Shown here one piece after another: positions 44,712 to 57,617 of a stretch of DNA of 64,000 nt. Position 1 is the stretch's first letter, and the number at the start of each line of letters is the position of its first letter. This stretch comes from Dryococelus australis (lineage: Eukaryota > Arthropoda > Insecta > Phasmatodea > Phasmatidae). Location: positions 311,836,166 to 311,900,165 of the forward strand of contig CM057009.1 in NCBI GenBank assembly GCA_029891345.1, in the 5' to 3' direction. The translations under genes and the position numbers were made by a program. The notes below the pieces were generated by a model. That model searched no databases. It was not told where the DNA came from and saw nothing but the letters and a program-made list of their open reading frames with translations.

Positions 44712-46945
44712 TTCCCGCTTTCCCGTTATACATATACTACGGCGAAAAACATTCCCTTTAGCCTCTATGTTAACCTGAACCTGAGAACTTGTTCATCATA
44801 ATCACACTTTCCCGTTATACATATACTACGGCGAAGAACATTCCCTGTAGCCTCTACGTTAACCTAAACCTGAGAAGTTGTTCATCATAATCACACTTTC
44901 CCGTTATACATATACTACGGCGAAGAACATTCCCTGTAGCCTCTATGTTAACCTGAACCTGAGAACTTGTACATCATAATCACACTTTCCCGTTATACAT
45001 ATACTACGGCGAAGAACATTCCCTGTAGCCTCTACGTTAACCTAAACCTGAGAAGTTGTTCATCATAATCACACTTTCCCGTTATACATATACTACGGCG
45101 AAGAACATTCTCTGTAGCCTCTATGTTAACCTGAACCTGAGAACTTGTTCATCATAATCACACTTTCCCGTTATACATATACTACGGCGAAGAACATTCC
45201 CTGTAGCCTCTATGTTAACCTGAACCTGAGAACTTGTTCATCATAATCACACTTTCCCGTTATACATATACTAGGGCGAAGAACATTCCCTGTAGCCTCT
45301 ACGTTAACCTAAACCTGAGAAGTTGTTCATCATAATCACACTTTCCCATTATACATACTACGGCGAAGAACATTCCCTGTAGCCTCTACGTTAACCTGAA
45401 CCTGGGAACTAGTTCATCATAATCACACTTTCCCGTTATACATATACTATGGCGAAGAACATTCCCTGTAGCCTCTATGTTAACCTGAACCTGAGAACTT
45501 GTTCATCATAATCACACTTTACCGTTATACATATACTACGGCGAAGAACATTCCCTGTAGCCTCTACGTTAACCTAAACCTGAGAAGTTGTTCATCATAA
45601 TCACACTTTCCCATTATACATATACTACGGCGAAGAACATTCCCTGTAGCCTCTATGTTAACCTGAACCTGAGAACTTGTTCATCATAATCACACTTTCC
45701 CGTTATACATATACTACGGCGAAGAACATTCCCTGTAGCCTCTATGTTAACCTGAACCTGAGAACTTGTTCATCATAATCACACTTTCCCGTTATACATA
45801 TACTACGGCGAAGAACATTCCCTGTAGCCTCTATGTTAACCTGAACCTGAGAACTTGTTCATCATAATCACATTTTCCCGTTATACATATACTACGGCGA
45901 AGAACATTCCCTGTAGCCTCTACGTTAACCTAAACCTGAGAAGTTGTTCATCATAATCACACTTTCCCGTTATACATATACTACGGCGAAGAACATTCCC
46001 TGTAGCCTCTACGTTAACCTGAACCTGAGAAGTTGTTCATCATAATCACACTTTCCCGTTATACATATACTACGGCGAAGAACATTCCCTGTAGCCTCTA
46101 TGTTAACCTGAACCTGAGAACTTGTTCATCATAATCACACTTTCCCGTTATACATATACTACGGCGAAGAACATTCCCTGTAGCCTCTACGATAACCTAA
46201 ACCTGAGAAGTTGTTCATCATAATCACACTTTCCCATTATACATATACTACGGCGAAGAACATTCCCTGTAGCGTCTATGTTAACCTGAACCTGAGAACT
46301 TGTTCATCATAATCACACTTTCCCGTTATACATATACTACGGCGAAGAACATTCCCTGTAGCCTCTATGTTAACCTGAACCTGAGAACTTGTTCATCATA
46401 ATCACACTTTCCCGTTATACATATACTACGGCGAAGAACATTCCCTGTAGCCTCTATGTTAACCTGAACCTGAGAACTTGTTCATCATAATCACACTTTC
46501 CCGTTATACATATACTACGGCGAAGAACATTCCCTGTAGCCTCTATGTTAACCTGAACCTGAGAACTTGTTCATCATAATCACACTTTCCCGTTATACAT
46601 ATACTACGGCGAAGAATATTCCCTGTAGCCTCTACGTTAACCTAAACCTGAGAAGTTGTTCATCATAATCACACTTTCCCGTTATTCATATACTACGGCG
46701 AAGAACATTCTCTGTAGCCTCTATGTTAACCTGAACCTGAGAACTTGTTCATCATAATCACACTTTCCCGTTATACATATACTACGGCGAAGAACTTTCC
46801 CTGTAGCCTCTATGTTAACCTGAACCTGAGAACTTGTTCATCATAATCACACTTTCCCGTTATACATATACTACGGCGAAGAACATTCCCTGTAGCCTCT
46901 ATGTTAACCTGAACCTGAGAACTTGTTCATAATGATCACTTTCCA
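44712..46945. repeat. 89-bp satellite, about 25 units, two sequence variants
   Basis: The unit starts cactttcccgttatacatat and repeats exactly every 89 bp (for example 44801, 44890, 44979), with one 87-bp unit near 45335 lacking a TA. Two main variants differ at linked sites: tacgttaacctaaac with gagaagttg, and tatgttaacctgaac with gagaacttg. Units are over 95% alike, so the array is young or homogenised. The 89-bp length is not a multiple of three, so it does not encode a protein repeat. Confidence 0.97.
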
Positions 46946-49900
46946 AAATTACCTACAAGTTTCTTGCGATCCTTAGAAAAGTATCCCCTGCATACTATAA
47001 TCTCTGTATCGTCATTATAACCCTACAGCTTCAATTTTGTACTGCTTGCATTCACCGATCAGGCTTGATTTATTTTTTTAAGTATCCCAGTCGGTTACTT
47101 GTATAGTGACACCACGGCGAACCTGCTTGATGGCAGATGGTATAAAACCAGGAAATTCGCATGTTTAAAACGTGGCGGATGTTGCATTGTAAAAATTTGC
47201 TTGCGCTTTTACAAGAAAATTCCTTGGAAACCCAGCTGCCTAGAAAATCTTTTGTAGAACTATAAACAGTTTATTTGTAAAATCTGCTAAACATATTTAT
47301 TTAATATTACAAATTGCACTTTTATTACATCTTACGTTAGTGAGAAGTGGACATATTTTTTTCCTTCAAGAAAACAAATGTAATGGATAAACAACAAATA
47401 ATAAGGAATAAGTTATTTTAAAATATAATTCACGGAAAAAAAAAATCTTAACACTAGGACTAGAACCCATCTCCTTTGCGTCATCTTCCCACGCCCTTAA
47501 AAACTTAGCTTACGATCTTTGCATTTATTTTTTAACCAAATATAGCAGTAAATACGTAAAAAATATTAGTGAAGTTATTCGGTTTAGAAGAACGCCTTAA
47601 TTTTATTTTAGGAGTTTTATGTAGATACCCAAAAAAGAGTAATAGCGTCATGTGTTTAAAAAATCTTTGTTGTTTTATTATGCTTATTTGAGATTTTTTA
47701 AGTCTTTTAGGTTAGTCATACTTGCAATACATTTCTTTTTGCAAGCAACTACACTTCACAACACCCCTAGTTTGTGCAAAACCGCTATACGGTTTTACGG
47801 GGTTGAGGATCCGCCATTTTGCTTGAGCTCGTGGATACGGCTCAGTATAGTAGAAATATTTCTTGAAGTCTGTTACAAACACGGCTCTTGTAGTTTTACA
47901 AGTAAGTAATTTTACAGATGCAATGTTTGTACTGTTAGAAACATTTTTCAGATTACAAACAATTTTTCAGTAAAAATTACAAAAAAAATTTTCAGTGTGC
48001 CTTACGAATGCACACCGTCGCTCTTTTGTCTCCACACGAATTCACACCTCCACCATCATCATCACCAAGTCGTCTTCAACGTCAGCTTTCAAGGGGGATC
48101 ACACCCCACCATCTTGGAGTTTGTTATTTTCGTCTACTACCCGCAAACATAGATTTTGGATGGATTTGTTTTCGAACATGGCATCGAGTATAAATTAATG
48201 CGTATTCTGAAATCTGTTCTCTTCAACTGTCCTCTGTAGTCGCTCCCACAAAATAATTATTTTACCTGGTTCGTTACAAGTTATAAAATATCAAATTCAG
48301 AGAAGTTGTAACAATTATAGAACATTAAGCAAGATATTATTCATGCTTTTTCGTGCCAAAAATTGTAATGCACACCCTGAAATTGAATTTGTGGCAGAAA
48401 ATCTATAGTAATAATAATAATAATAATTCGACAGGGACTGACCCCGTAAAGAAACGCTACAATCTCTGGTAACCACATTTTACACCATCTGATCAGCTCC
48501 TTTATCGATATGCGAGACACGGCACACTCTAAAATCGAAGTTGATTAAAACTTATCGCAATAGGTGACATTGCCTGCAGATCTGTAGGGACTCTTCCTCT
48601 GTAATCGGTTAAAATTCTACGTATTATTTTATCTGTCTCTATTCACTCATTCGAGAGTAGTTTCTGCTGATTCCTGGTTAATAGCATTGCCCTGCCACCT
48701 AAACTGCAGTGCATCGAACTTATTAAGCGATGGGAAAAAGTTAATTAATTCACCACTTTAGTACTAAGAATGACTTCACTGATTGAAATATCTGATTCTA
48801 GCAGAAGTTAAAATTTATGCGATCACAAGATTTATGTTGGCCCATGTATACACTTGTATTGGTCCACGCTATAGTACCCAATATACGATGTCCTTATGCG
48901 TTCCCAGAAAACATTTACAAACAATTCTTCGCCTTTTAATTCTTGTTGACCCATCCTTTCCTTTTTCCTACGTCATTTATTTGAGGAGCATACGATGAAA
49001 ATAATCTTAAAAAGTATCACGCGACAGAATAAAAGGAATAGCCACTGATATGCAGTATCTTTTTTGTATCACGTATTGCCATGGGTGAAAATGAAATATC
49101 ATAGCACTATTCAACACAGTGAAACAAAGACATGACAATACAAAAATAAGCATTTAATGGATTGTTGAGCTCTTCATGGGCAGGCACTGGCGTTACGGTT
49201 AAAATCTTCCGTATGTTTACGGAAATTTCTATGGAAATGCACAGTATAGAGGGAAACGCAGTCCGAAATTACGAAAAACGGAGTTAAAACCGCAAGTACA
49301 AAATACGGAAAGTCTCCCTTTTTCTTATATCTTGGAAAAGGTATAGAGTTGATGGCATTCAGTGATGTTAGTTCTTACTGAATAATGCTATTATAATTAA
49401 AACATTACATTATAAATTTTGCCTACGTGAACTGAAAAATGTTCATTACCGCAGAGACCAAGATTCACTTATGTCCGACATAAAAAATGCAAACTAATGA
49501 CGAAACATTTACAATCATTGTGGCATTTCGTAATAAACTGCGTTCACTCTGTAAGTAGAGTACTGGCTAACAAGTTGTGATATAGTTGGCAGCGCTGTGT
49601 ACGCACAGGTGCGAAATGAATTAGATGTTGAATTTTGTGGCAAAAGGCAAATATTGCACGGCGGTTTTATGCGAGTTCAATTTTTGAATCACTTATTTCT
49701 AATGCTCGTTGTTTACGAAATATTTCTTCCAATGCACTTTAGAGGACCACAAAAACAAATGCAATTGATTTCTTCGCACATATTAATTACGTACTTTGAT
49801 TTCCCCAGATCGCTGTTTATTAACTATAAAGTTTTGTTTATAAATTTTCGCTATGAAGGAAGACGAAGAAAATTAATTTTTTAAATAATCATATAACTAT

Positions 49901-52900
49901 GCGCTCCTTAACAGTTACATTAAGTACAGCTTAACATTTACTATTTTTTTTTTCATGATTGTCTAAACAGTTCTTCTTAATGATAAAGTTTTTCATTACA
50001 AATCATATTTCTAACATTTTATTTCAACTTACTAGCTATAAGTTTTAATAGGCCTATATAGTATATACTTCCTATCTTAGTCGGTTTTATGTTATTTACT
50101 TTTCATTTTACAAAAACTTAGTAGGCCTATGTAAAGGGTTAGATACAGTCTGACGAGTCTTTTTTCGTGTACAAATCCCTACCTGGAACATAGTTTTAAT
50201 TTCGTGTTTGATTCGTAATTATGATTACTTAAATTGATCATCAAAATATTCTACTATACACGAATATTTAAGAATTACAGAGTTAAGAACGTTGTGGCTT
50301 GCTATACAATAAACGGTTGTAATTGGCAGTGTTAAAATTTTATCATGTAGTTACCACCGAACTGTATATTAGAGATTAAAATAAAAGTTTATTTTATTAT
50401 CGCTGATAAACGCCTATCTATTCGCCACAAATATTTGTGAGATCACCAGAAAACAATTTGCAAATATGAACTACGCTCTGCCCCCCCCCCCCAAAAAAAA
50501 ATATTGGTGAGCAGCACATTCCCTATATTTATGGAATAAATATTACGAAAGCAAGGAAGCGTATTTCCGAGGTTTTTGAGTTCTGTAATTTTTTAAGCCA
50601 GCTGATGGCGAGTCAATGAATAGTTTTTTTGTTTTACAAGGGCTCGAAATCTTGCTAGGTTTTAACATCTCAGTGACCCTCTCTGTCTGCATTAATGCGT
50701 ATAGAACGTTTGGAGCATTGGATATAAAATAACATTACAAAAGGGAAGGAAGATAAAAAAAAAACTTTTTTTTTTGCACTAGGTTACTGAGCTGGCATAT
50801 GGCAGAACTTCAACCTGTTTCTTACGCTCGTGTTGTCTTCATGAGGAGAGAAAATTACCTACGAAAGACGTTGCTTCCTTATAAAAAAAAATTAAGCTCA
50901 TTCTCCCACCCGGGCATAACAATGATTTCCAAAACCTTCTAAACAGGAAGGAGTGAATTCTTACGATAGTAATTTATCTTCGCGATCAAGCACACCTGAA
51001 GTGTAGGGTAGCAAACACAGACACGCCTGGCGTTAAGGGGAGGATTGGTTGAATTTCTTCAGCCGTCCTTTGTTTTCTTTGCTCCGGACAACAACTATAT
51101 CGTCTGTCCTTAGGACACACGCGGAGAAGATGGAGCTCACGGAAGACTTTGCAAAGTTGTAAGCTCTCTAAACCGCCACACGTGATGTACGCAAGAATTA
51201 GTCAAACACAAACATTTTAGGAATTTAAAAAAGTCGAACAAAAAAAAAAACTCATATAATAATGGTAAGCGCGAAAACCTACAAATTATTATATATCTAT
51301 AATTAAAACTCGCAGCTGGCGATACTAGTTCAGAAAAATGATATCACTAGCATACCTTAAATACGATATGTGATTATGTTAATGATATTCGCTAGTAACT
51401 TATAAAATTGTTTCAAACAAAATGAACTACTGCAAAAGTCTGCAGAAAATGATAAAACAACAAAATATTTTAATTCGCACAAAAAACGGGCATTGTTTTT
51501 TTTGCTAATACATTTTATAACCTTCCTAACGTTGACGCTATACGTTCTAAATAATTAACAGAAAACCTTCAACGTAAAAATAGCTGCCAAATTTGATGTA
51601 GTGAAAAAAAGTTAGGAAATCCATTGCACCAAAATTTTTAGTTGCTCAAATTATTACACTAAAAAACTCAAAACGGCTTGTTGACGATCACAAAATAAGC
51701 AATTGTTTAAATTTATCAACAAACAGCTTAGTGATAAATATAGAGTGATGCTGTTCTAATAACGAAAAAAATATATATATATCGGAGAGGGAAATTTATT
51801 TTAAACACTTAGTTGCTGCAACAAAATCTCTTTTCAGCGTTCTTTACTTACGACATTGTAACTCAGAATTAGTCACATTGTAGACCAACGACGCGGACAA
51901 AAACAGTATGCCACAATATCACGATATTTGAAACACAGGCGCAGAAAAACAAAGAAATTACGCAAAAATATAAAGAAATGTGCGCCCTAATTACCCAAGC
52001 GAATATTGTATTGGAGTAAATAATCAAATGAAAAAATAACCATGGGCAAATGTCACAGCATATCTGTAAAAGAAAACGCGAAATATTGTTTTTAAAACGG
52101 CGCAAAGAAAAACACGTCAAAAGTTGTTACATTCTGCGTTTACGTAAATAATACGCAGGCAACTTTGCAGATGTAATTGTTTATCTTGCATTTATTGTTT
52201 GTATTTGTATATCTGACAAGCTCTATATCCCCATTGTCTCAGGGCATATTAAATAAATATGTAGTGTGCAATAAATAAATCAATAAGTTAATATAAATAA
52301 ATTATGTCCGTAGTTGCAAACCATGAAAAACAAAAATTACGGAACGCGTAATCAAACTAACAATCGACGACGAAATTATATAGATGATAGGAGTACATGC
52401 AAGCAGCTCAAAACGATTGAACAAAGTCTACATCTATTAATTAACAAGTGTAGACATATAAACACTAAAACTGAATGAAAATTGAGAAAATATATACGAA
52501 CACAATATACTTTCTATGGCAATAACTTTTCGACATTTAGGGAACTTATACATATGTTAATGTGTTATCATAAACTATTATGCTTATTTCCTTTGTATAT
52601 GTAGTCAGCAAGTCATGCTGTACGTTTCCTGTGACAACGTAGCTCTAGAAAATTTTGTCTTTAAAAAAAAAGTTCTTATTTAATGATACATCCTAGACAG
52701 TAACGCAAAATACAGGTTTAAAATAAACGGAAATAAGTTACTTAACATGCGATGAATCCACAATAAAAGAATAACAAACAAAGGAATTAGGAAAATAAAG
52801 TAAGCATTGTTTAGTAATATTGATTCGAAATCAAAGAGGAAAAGCAATGGACAAAATATAACCCCATATATAAGGAGACAAATCTGCTGCAAATAAGGGA

Positions 52901-53200
52901 AACACAAGCAGAAAAAAAAAATGGTCTCTGCTTTCTTCGTGTCTATTTTCTGTGGGTATTGTAGTCATATTTCGTAGTAAGACCAAACAATGAAAAATTT
53001 CAAAAAAAATTCTCAAAATGTAGTTTACCTTTGCAAAAATTTAATAAAACAGTCAGCTCTACAGAAAACAAACACGTACTGATATGATTATTTAAACCAC
53101 AGTCGTACGCCATACTCTTCGCGTACCGTCTAAGAAATTGGCAGCTGACGAATAAGTCAAATGAAGATTTTTTAAGCGTGACTGAAACAGCTGACGCAAT
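46946..53200. other. Gene-poor AT-rich stretch
   Basis: No convincing gene was found. ORFs of 60-95 codons (for example 47652-47909, 49597-49884, 51869-52120) lack motifs. A tRNA-like B-box remnant (complement GGTTCTAGTCC near 47460) hints at a decayed SINE. A C run lies at 50482-50491. Several A or T runs are present. Confidence 0.5.
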
Positions 53201-53204
53201 AATA

Positions 53205-53405
53205 TCCCCGGCCGGATACCGCCCAAATTTCCGCACAAGTCAAAATCGTGCCGGACGATGCCGCAGGTAGGCGGGTTTTCTCGGGGATCTCCCATTTTCC
53301 CCGTCCTTGCATTCCAGCGTTGCTCCATTCTAACCTCATTTAACCCGCATCGGCTCTCAAGATCTTGTTGTTAGGAGCGGCCCAAATCTCTCAACTCAAC
53401 TCAAC
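53205..53405 (+). mobile_element. SINE-like fragment related to the 9.65-kb SINE
   Basis: It shares the body gcgggttttctcggg, ctcccattttcccc, gcgttgctccattctaacctc, catcggctctcaaga and cggcccaaatctctcaactc with 9760-9905, at roughly two thirds identity. The tRNA-like head with the B box is not clear here, so this copy is 5'-truncated or more diverged. Confidence 0.6.
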
Positions 53406-54020
53406 TTACATTAATTTCTTTCTCGACATTCACGGCATAACAAAATGTTTACTGACTAATATTTAAAAAAATACATACTAACAACTAACACGCTTGAATT
53501 TATGTTAAGAGTTCATGTTGGTCTACTGATTGTGAACTGCGCTTAATCTCTCTTTCATGAAGTCACTCCATGGTTTTAGCCCTGATGGGGGTATTTTCCA
53601 CTCACCAAACTCTCTGGTAATGTGGACACAAGTTTACAAGCTACATGAGCACATTTACCCGTAAGTCGCCTCAGCACACTTACCCACAAACAGAAACGTT
53701 CTAAGTCGATAACGAACAGTTGAATCATGGCAGAGGATTCAGTCTTGGAACACCAAAACTTGACATCTGGAGGCACTTGGAAATGAAGCGTGGCTCTCTT
53801 CCTTGCTCGGTCGACGAAGGTTGGTCGCTGACGAAGACTATATCTGTGCTCGCTGCGCGGTCTATTCCGATCAATTCCGCAAGAGGGGCGGGCGGACTCG
53901 GCTTATATGCACCATATGGTGACATTTCCCCGCTTCTCGTCCCAGCGCATTTCCTTGTAAATCGTAAATTCATTCAGCCATGCGCATCCAATCCGGCAGC
54001 TATAAAGGCATGACTTCACA
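53406..54020. other. GC-richer stretch with overlapping ORFs, unrecognised
   Basis: ORFs of 66-97 codons overlap on both strands at 53576-54013. Composition is clearly GC-richer than the surroundings, and a TATA-like ctataaag lies near 54000. It could be an LTR or other element fragment. I cannot identify the coding strand. Confidence 0.35.
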
Positions 54021-54310
54021 CGCTTGGCACAGCTGTGTGCCTGGAATTTGAGCGGCGCGTCCGCCAGCACTGTGCCGCTTCCAGACGAGGGTTACGGTCA
54101 ACAGATGATACCACAGTTGTGTTACAGCTGTGCGTCAGGAACTCGAGTGGTGCGGCGCCAGCACCGAGATTAATTCACATACACAGATAATAAACAGCCG
54201 CCTACAGACGGGGCTGTGGTAGAGGTACGATGCAGCACTCGCTGTAACAGCATGCGCTTAGAACATTAGTGGTGCACCACCGGCATAGACATATATTGAC
54301 GTGCACATAA
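54020..54310. repeat. Degenerate repeat of about 90-120 bp, three copies
   Basis: The block acagctgtgygyc..gaa(t/c)t(t/c)gagyggygc..ccagcac recurs near 54030, 54123 and 54245 with strong divergence. It lies directly left of the piggyBac element. Confidence 0.45.
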
Positions 54311-54539
54311 AATGAGCGGCTACATCAAAGCGGGATGAAGTGTAACCTTTAAGTTGTTATTTAAAAAGCTGCGAACTTAACCCTGCTGCTGTGTTCATGT
54401 CAACTACTCGTTTACTGTGTTCGGGTCTAAATGGACCCTTCATTTTTTTTTACCAGAGAAAAGTAAAATTATAAATGTTTATTACCTATGTACTATTTTA
54501 AAGCAACATTAAATAGAGTTTTTATACAGTAAAGTATTA

Positions 54540-54915
54540 TAAAATACTTCAAATCTAAATACAACTGTGAATATGTTACTTTGCACGAAGCTTGATATAT
54601 AATTTATTCCATTTTTTGGCTAAATAAAGTTACAGTTCAGTCTCACACAGATTTTACGCATATTTGGCTCAAATAAGTAAAATCCAGGTACAATTATAAT
54701 GACTTCACATAATTTACTCATGGTATTTAGTCCATGTTAGTGGCTAAATAACAGTTGCAGTTCAGTATGAAACATATTTCTCACATTTTTGCTGCAAATA
54801 GATAATATCTAAATACATTATTCACTTCCCATATTTTGCTCAAAAGTTTATACAGTAAATACATTTTAGTTGCTAAATAACAGATACAGTTTAGTATCAA
54901 ACACATTTCGTGCAT
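54540..54915. repeat. 128-bp repeat in the piggyBac left end
   Basis: The block ggctaaataaagttacagttcagt and relatives start near 54616, 54742 and 54872 (spacing 126-130 bp), giving about two and a half units. They lie between the transposase 3' end and the left terminus. Confidence 0.65.
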
Positions 54916-56559
54916 AGTTGAAGAAAATGTGATTTACAATAGTATTTTCGACATTTATTACAAGTGTTTTGATATGTGTTGTCTGACGTAGGACACAAGG
55001 AACAGCGACCCCTTTTTAAGCTACTGCTTGCGGCACTAGACGTTTTACGAGTTGAGCGTTCATCTTCAGTTTCTTGACTTCGAAGACTTCGCACAATTTC
55101 AACAGCTGTTTTTTTTTTGTCTTGGAAGCATCTCCCTTCTTCCGGTGTAAATATGAACCAGTGACATACCCAGATTTTCAAAGAAAAATTCTTCTTTTTG
55201 CCAGTGACTTCTGTTTCCAGTTTGGATTCACTTTTTGAAATAGTATGTGGTCATTCACTGTTGAAATATCAAGAACATTTGAGAACACCACAACTGGCCA
55301 TCTTTTAGTTTTTCTTTTGCTCGTGTAACATGAAACCATTTTATCCAAAGTGCCAACGGCACCCTTAGTCTCATTATAATCTAAAATGTATTGTGTTTTC
55401 TTAGATACTAAATGAGGAACGTTTTCATCGAAGTGAAATGTGCTTTGAACAACAACACACTTATTTTTTTAGGAACATACGGCACAAGCATGGTGTTATT
55501 CGTGAATGCAAAAGCGGATAAAAAAACTTCTTTGTTCTCTGTGTTGAGCAGTTCAGTTGAAATGAAAGGTTTGTTTTTCCCGATTGTTCCTATCATTGTT
55601 ACATTTCTTTTCAGTAACATTTGACGAAGTTCATACAACGTAAAGAAGTAATCAAAAGTAATATTATTTCCCTTCAAACTATAAGACAAATCAAGAACCA
55701 CTCTTAGACCCTGATTTTTTCTGAAGGTTTGTTTGGTTGTTTGCCAGTATATGGCTGAATATTCTATAACTTGTTTCATTGTCACAGAGAACCCAACATT
55801 TCAAACCATACTTTGCCGGTTTGCTTGGCATGTACTGTCGAAAAGGGCAGTTTCTTCTAAATGCAACTAATAATTGTTCATCAACTGTAACAAATGCACT
55901 GGGGTTGAAAAAATTTGGCAGTATTTCTACCCAAATGTCCCACGTCACGAATAGCAGCAAACTTGTCATTTTGCTTCCTGGAGGAACGAGTTTCATGGCT
56001 ATCAAATCTCAAAACGCACGATATTTGAAAAAAAATCTTTGCAAACTCTCGGTTGCTCTGAAAATTGGCCTACCCTTTTCTGCATCTCAAAAAGCTTTCT
56101 GTTGATTCATTGCATGACTTGAAAATTCCAACTAGCTACAGTAAACCTATGTAAGTACCAAGATCAACACTATCAATAGTTTTCCACTAATTCCCATACA
56201 CACGAACGCCCTCAACATTTGAGGTTATGAGGATAATGCTTTCAATACCTTTCGCAAAAAAACAATAGAAACGCAGGGCATTCATCTGTAAATTGTGAAG
56301 TTGCATACCTGGTAGGTCCTGGAGTAAGATTCAGAACATCCTTTGCGGCACATCTTCCTATTTCTAAAGGAGGTTCACTACTGTACTGAATAGAACTACC
56401 CTTCGATAATTAAGAAACACCAGTGTTTCCAGTCTCTTCTTCTGAAGGTGATTCCGAAATGCCGGAAAGATGATCCTCTAATTCAGGTGCAATTTCTTCG
56501 TCGTCCAATTCAACCGACAGCACATTTTGGATTTCTATATATGATAATCGTCAAGACAT
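54897..56559 (-). pseudogene. piggyBac transposase (DDE family), broken
   Basis: Start is near 56559 (ATG followed within three codons by a stop). An acidic N-terminus ELDDEEIAPELEDHLSGISE lies near 56505-56440. Core blocks are VDEQLLVAFR near 55880 (first catalytic Asp kept), FRQYMPSKPAKYGLK near 55850-55805, GNNITFDYFF near 55670-55645 (second Asp kept), and GAVGTLDKM near 55365-55340, where the usual VDTLD reads VGTLD. The C-terminal cysteine-rich domain (CSLCPTSDN, CNKC, CKSHF, CTKC) is intact at 55010-54900. Frames shift near 55700 and 55410. The active form would cut and paste at TTAA; this copy lacks both an intact frame and one key Asp. Confidence 0.9.
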
Positions 56560-56705
56560 TATTGTGGAATTTTGTGCAATACTGAAAAAAAACAAACAGT
56601 GAAAACAATTGCGAATGATGCTAAGGCTCAGCAAACAGCACCGAACTCATTCTAACTGCAGTGCTTTTGTCAAAAGAAATAAAACTGTTGTTCCAGACGA
56701 AGAGA

Positions 56706-56905
56706 GAAGAATTCCCATTGAATGGGGAGTTCCCTTTGAGTGGAGAGTCCCCATCAAGAGGGAATTCCTTGTAAAGTGGGAATTCCCCACAGAGTGGGCA
56801 GTCTATGAAGTTGGGAAGTCCCTGTCAAGAGAGGCAATCTACACAGAACGGGCATTCCCTTCAAGTGGAAAGTCTATGTCGAATGGAGAGTACCTTCTGA
56901 GGAAA
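56706..56905 (+). repeat. 18-bp minisatellite, about eleven units, open in one frame
   Basis: Units such as ttccctttgagtggagag repeat every 18 bp. On plus they stay open as hexapeptides (IPIEWG, VPFEWR, VPIKRE, FLVKWE, FPTEWA and so on) inside a 112-codon ORF (56609-56947). The array lies inside the piggyBac element, upstream of the minus-strand transposase start. The open frame may follow simply from 18 being a multiple of three. Confidence 0.7.
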
Positions 56906-57029
56906 GTGCCTTCCATTGTAATAATTAGGGTAAGCCCCTGTGTGTAGTCCACAGATTATTATTTATTTAGCCGAATGCTGAGAATTTCCCCAACTGTATA
57001 TTTATGTTTATACACATATACTTGATATT

Positions 57030-57613
57030 TATCTAAGGGTCGAAAAGGACCCTAACACAGTTTAGGTAAAGCATTTGTATTACTAGAAAACTATTGGTCA
57101 TAATTTCGTAAAAATTCCAAGTATGTCTTAGGTCAACTAAAAATTTGTAGTTATAAATTTACGAGGTAATATTACAAACATTCTCGGTTTTATTGGCCAA
57201 ATAAAAAAATTACCAGATCCAAATGGACCCGAACACAGATAAAAGAGAAGCCCAAACCAGTAAATATTTTGGGAAGTCCTATGCTGAATAAAAGGATGCT
57301 AGCAGAACTGTCACTGATATATGTTGGTATAAGCTATGCATTTTATTTGTGAGAGAGAAACTGCAGATGTACTAGTTTCTGTAAAGGATGTAATATTTTT
57401 TCATAAGGGTCCAAAACAACCCAAACACAGCAAGTGCAAAATATTTTTTACGCACAAACTATTGTACGGGAAATTACAAAATACATACACATTTCTTAGA
57501 TCCATAAAATATACAAAGCCATAAAGCTACAAAGTAATATGTCTATTAATTTCGGTTTAATTAAAAAAACAAAAATGTTTTGGGTCGAAATGGACCCCAG
57601 CACAGTAGCAAGG
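57030..57613. repeat. Iterated 175 to 195-bp repeat at the piggyBac right end
   Basis: The motif GGGTC(N)4-8GACCC or a variant, followed by ACACAG, occurs at about 57037, 57214, 57407 and 57581, the last being part of the terminal repeat. Flanking AT-rich sequence is also similar between units, so the terminus was duplicated inward three times. Confidence 0.65.
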
Positions 57614-57617
57614 TTAA

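Larger units (their letters stand above)
54377..57617. mobile_element. piggyBac-superfamily DNA transposon, defective
   Basis: The element 54381-57613 is flanked by TTAA at 54377-54380 and 57614-57617, the piggyBac target site. The left end starts ccctgctgctgtgttc and the complement of the right end starts ccttgctactgtgctgggg, which match as imperfect terminal inverted repeats. A transposase remnant lies on minus. Total length is 3.2 kb. Subterminal GGGTC..GGACCC..ACACAG motifs occur once at the left and four times at the right. Confidence 0.9.

Noticed and set aside
44712-46945. CRISPR array
   Set aside because: The 89-bp units are contiguous with no unique spacers, in a eukaryotic context.
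47652-49884. Several ORFs of 60-95 codons
   Set aside because: AT-rich, no motifs, no conserved neighbours; chance reading frames.
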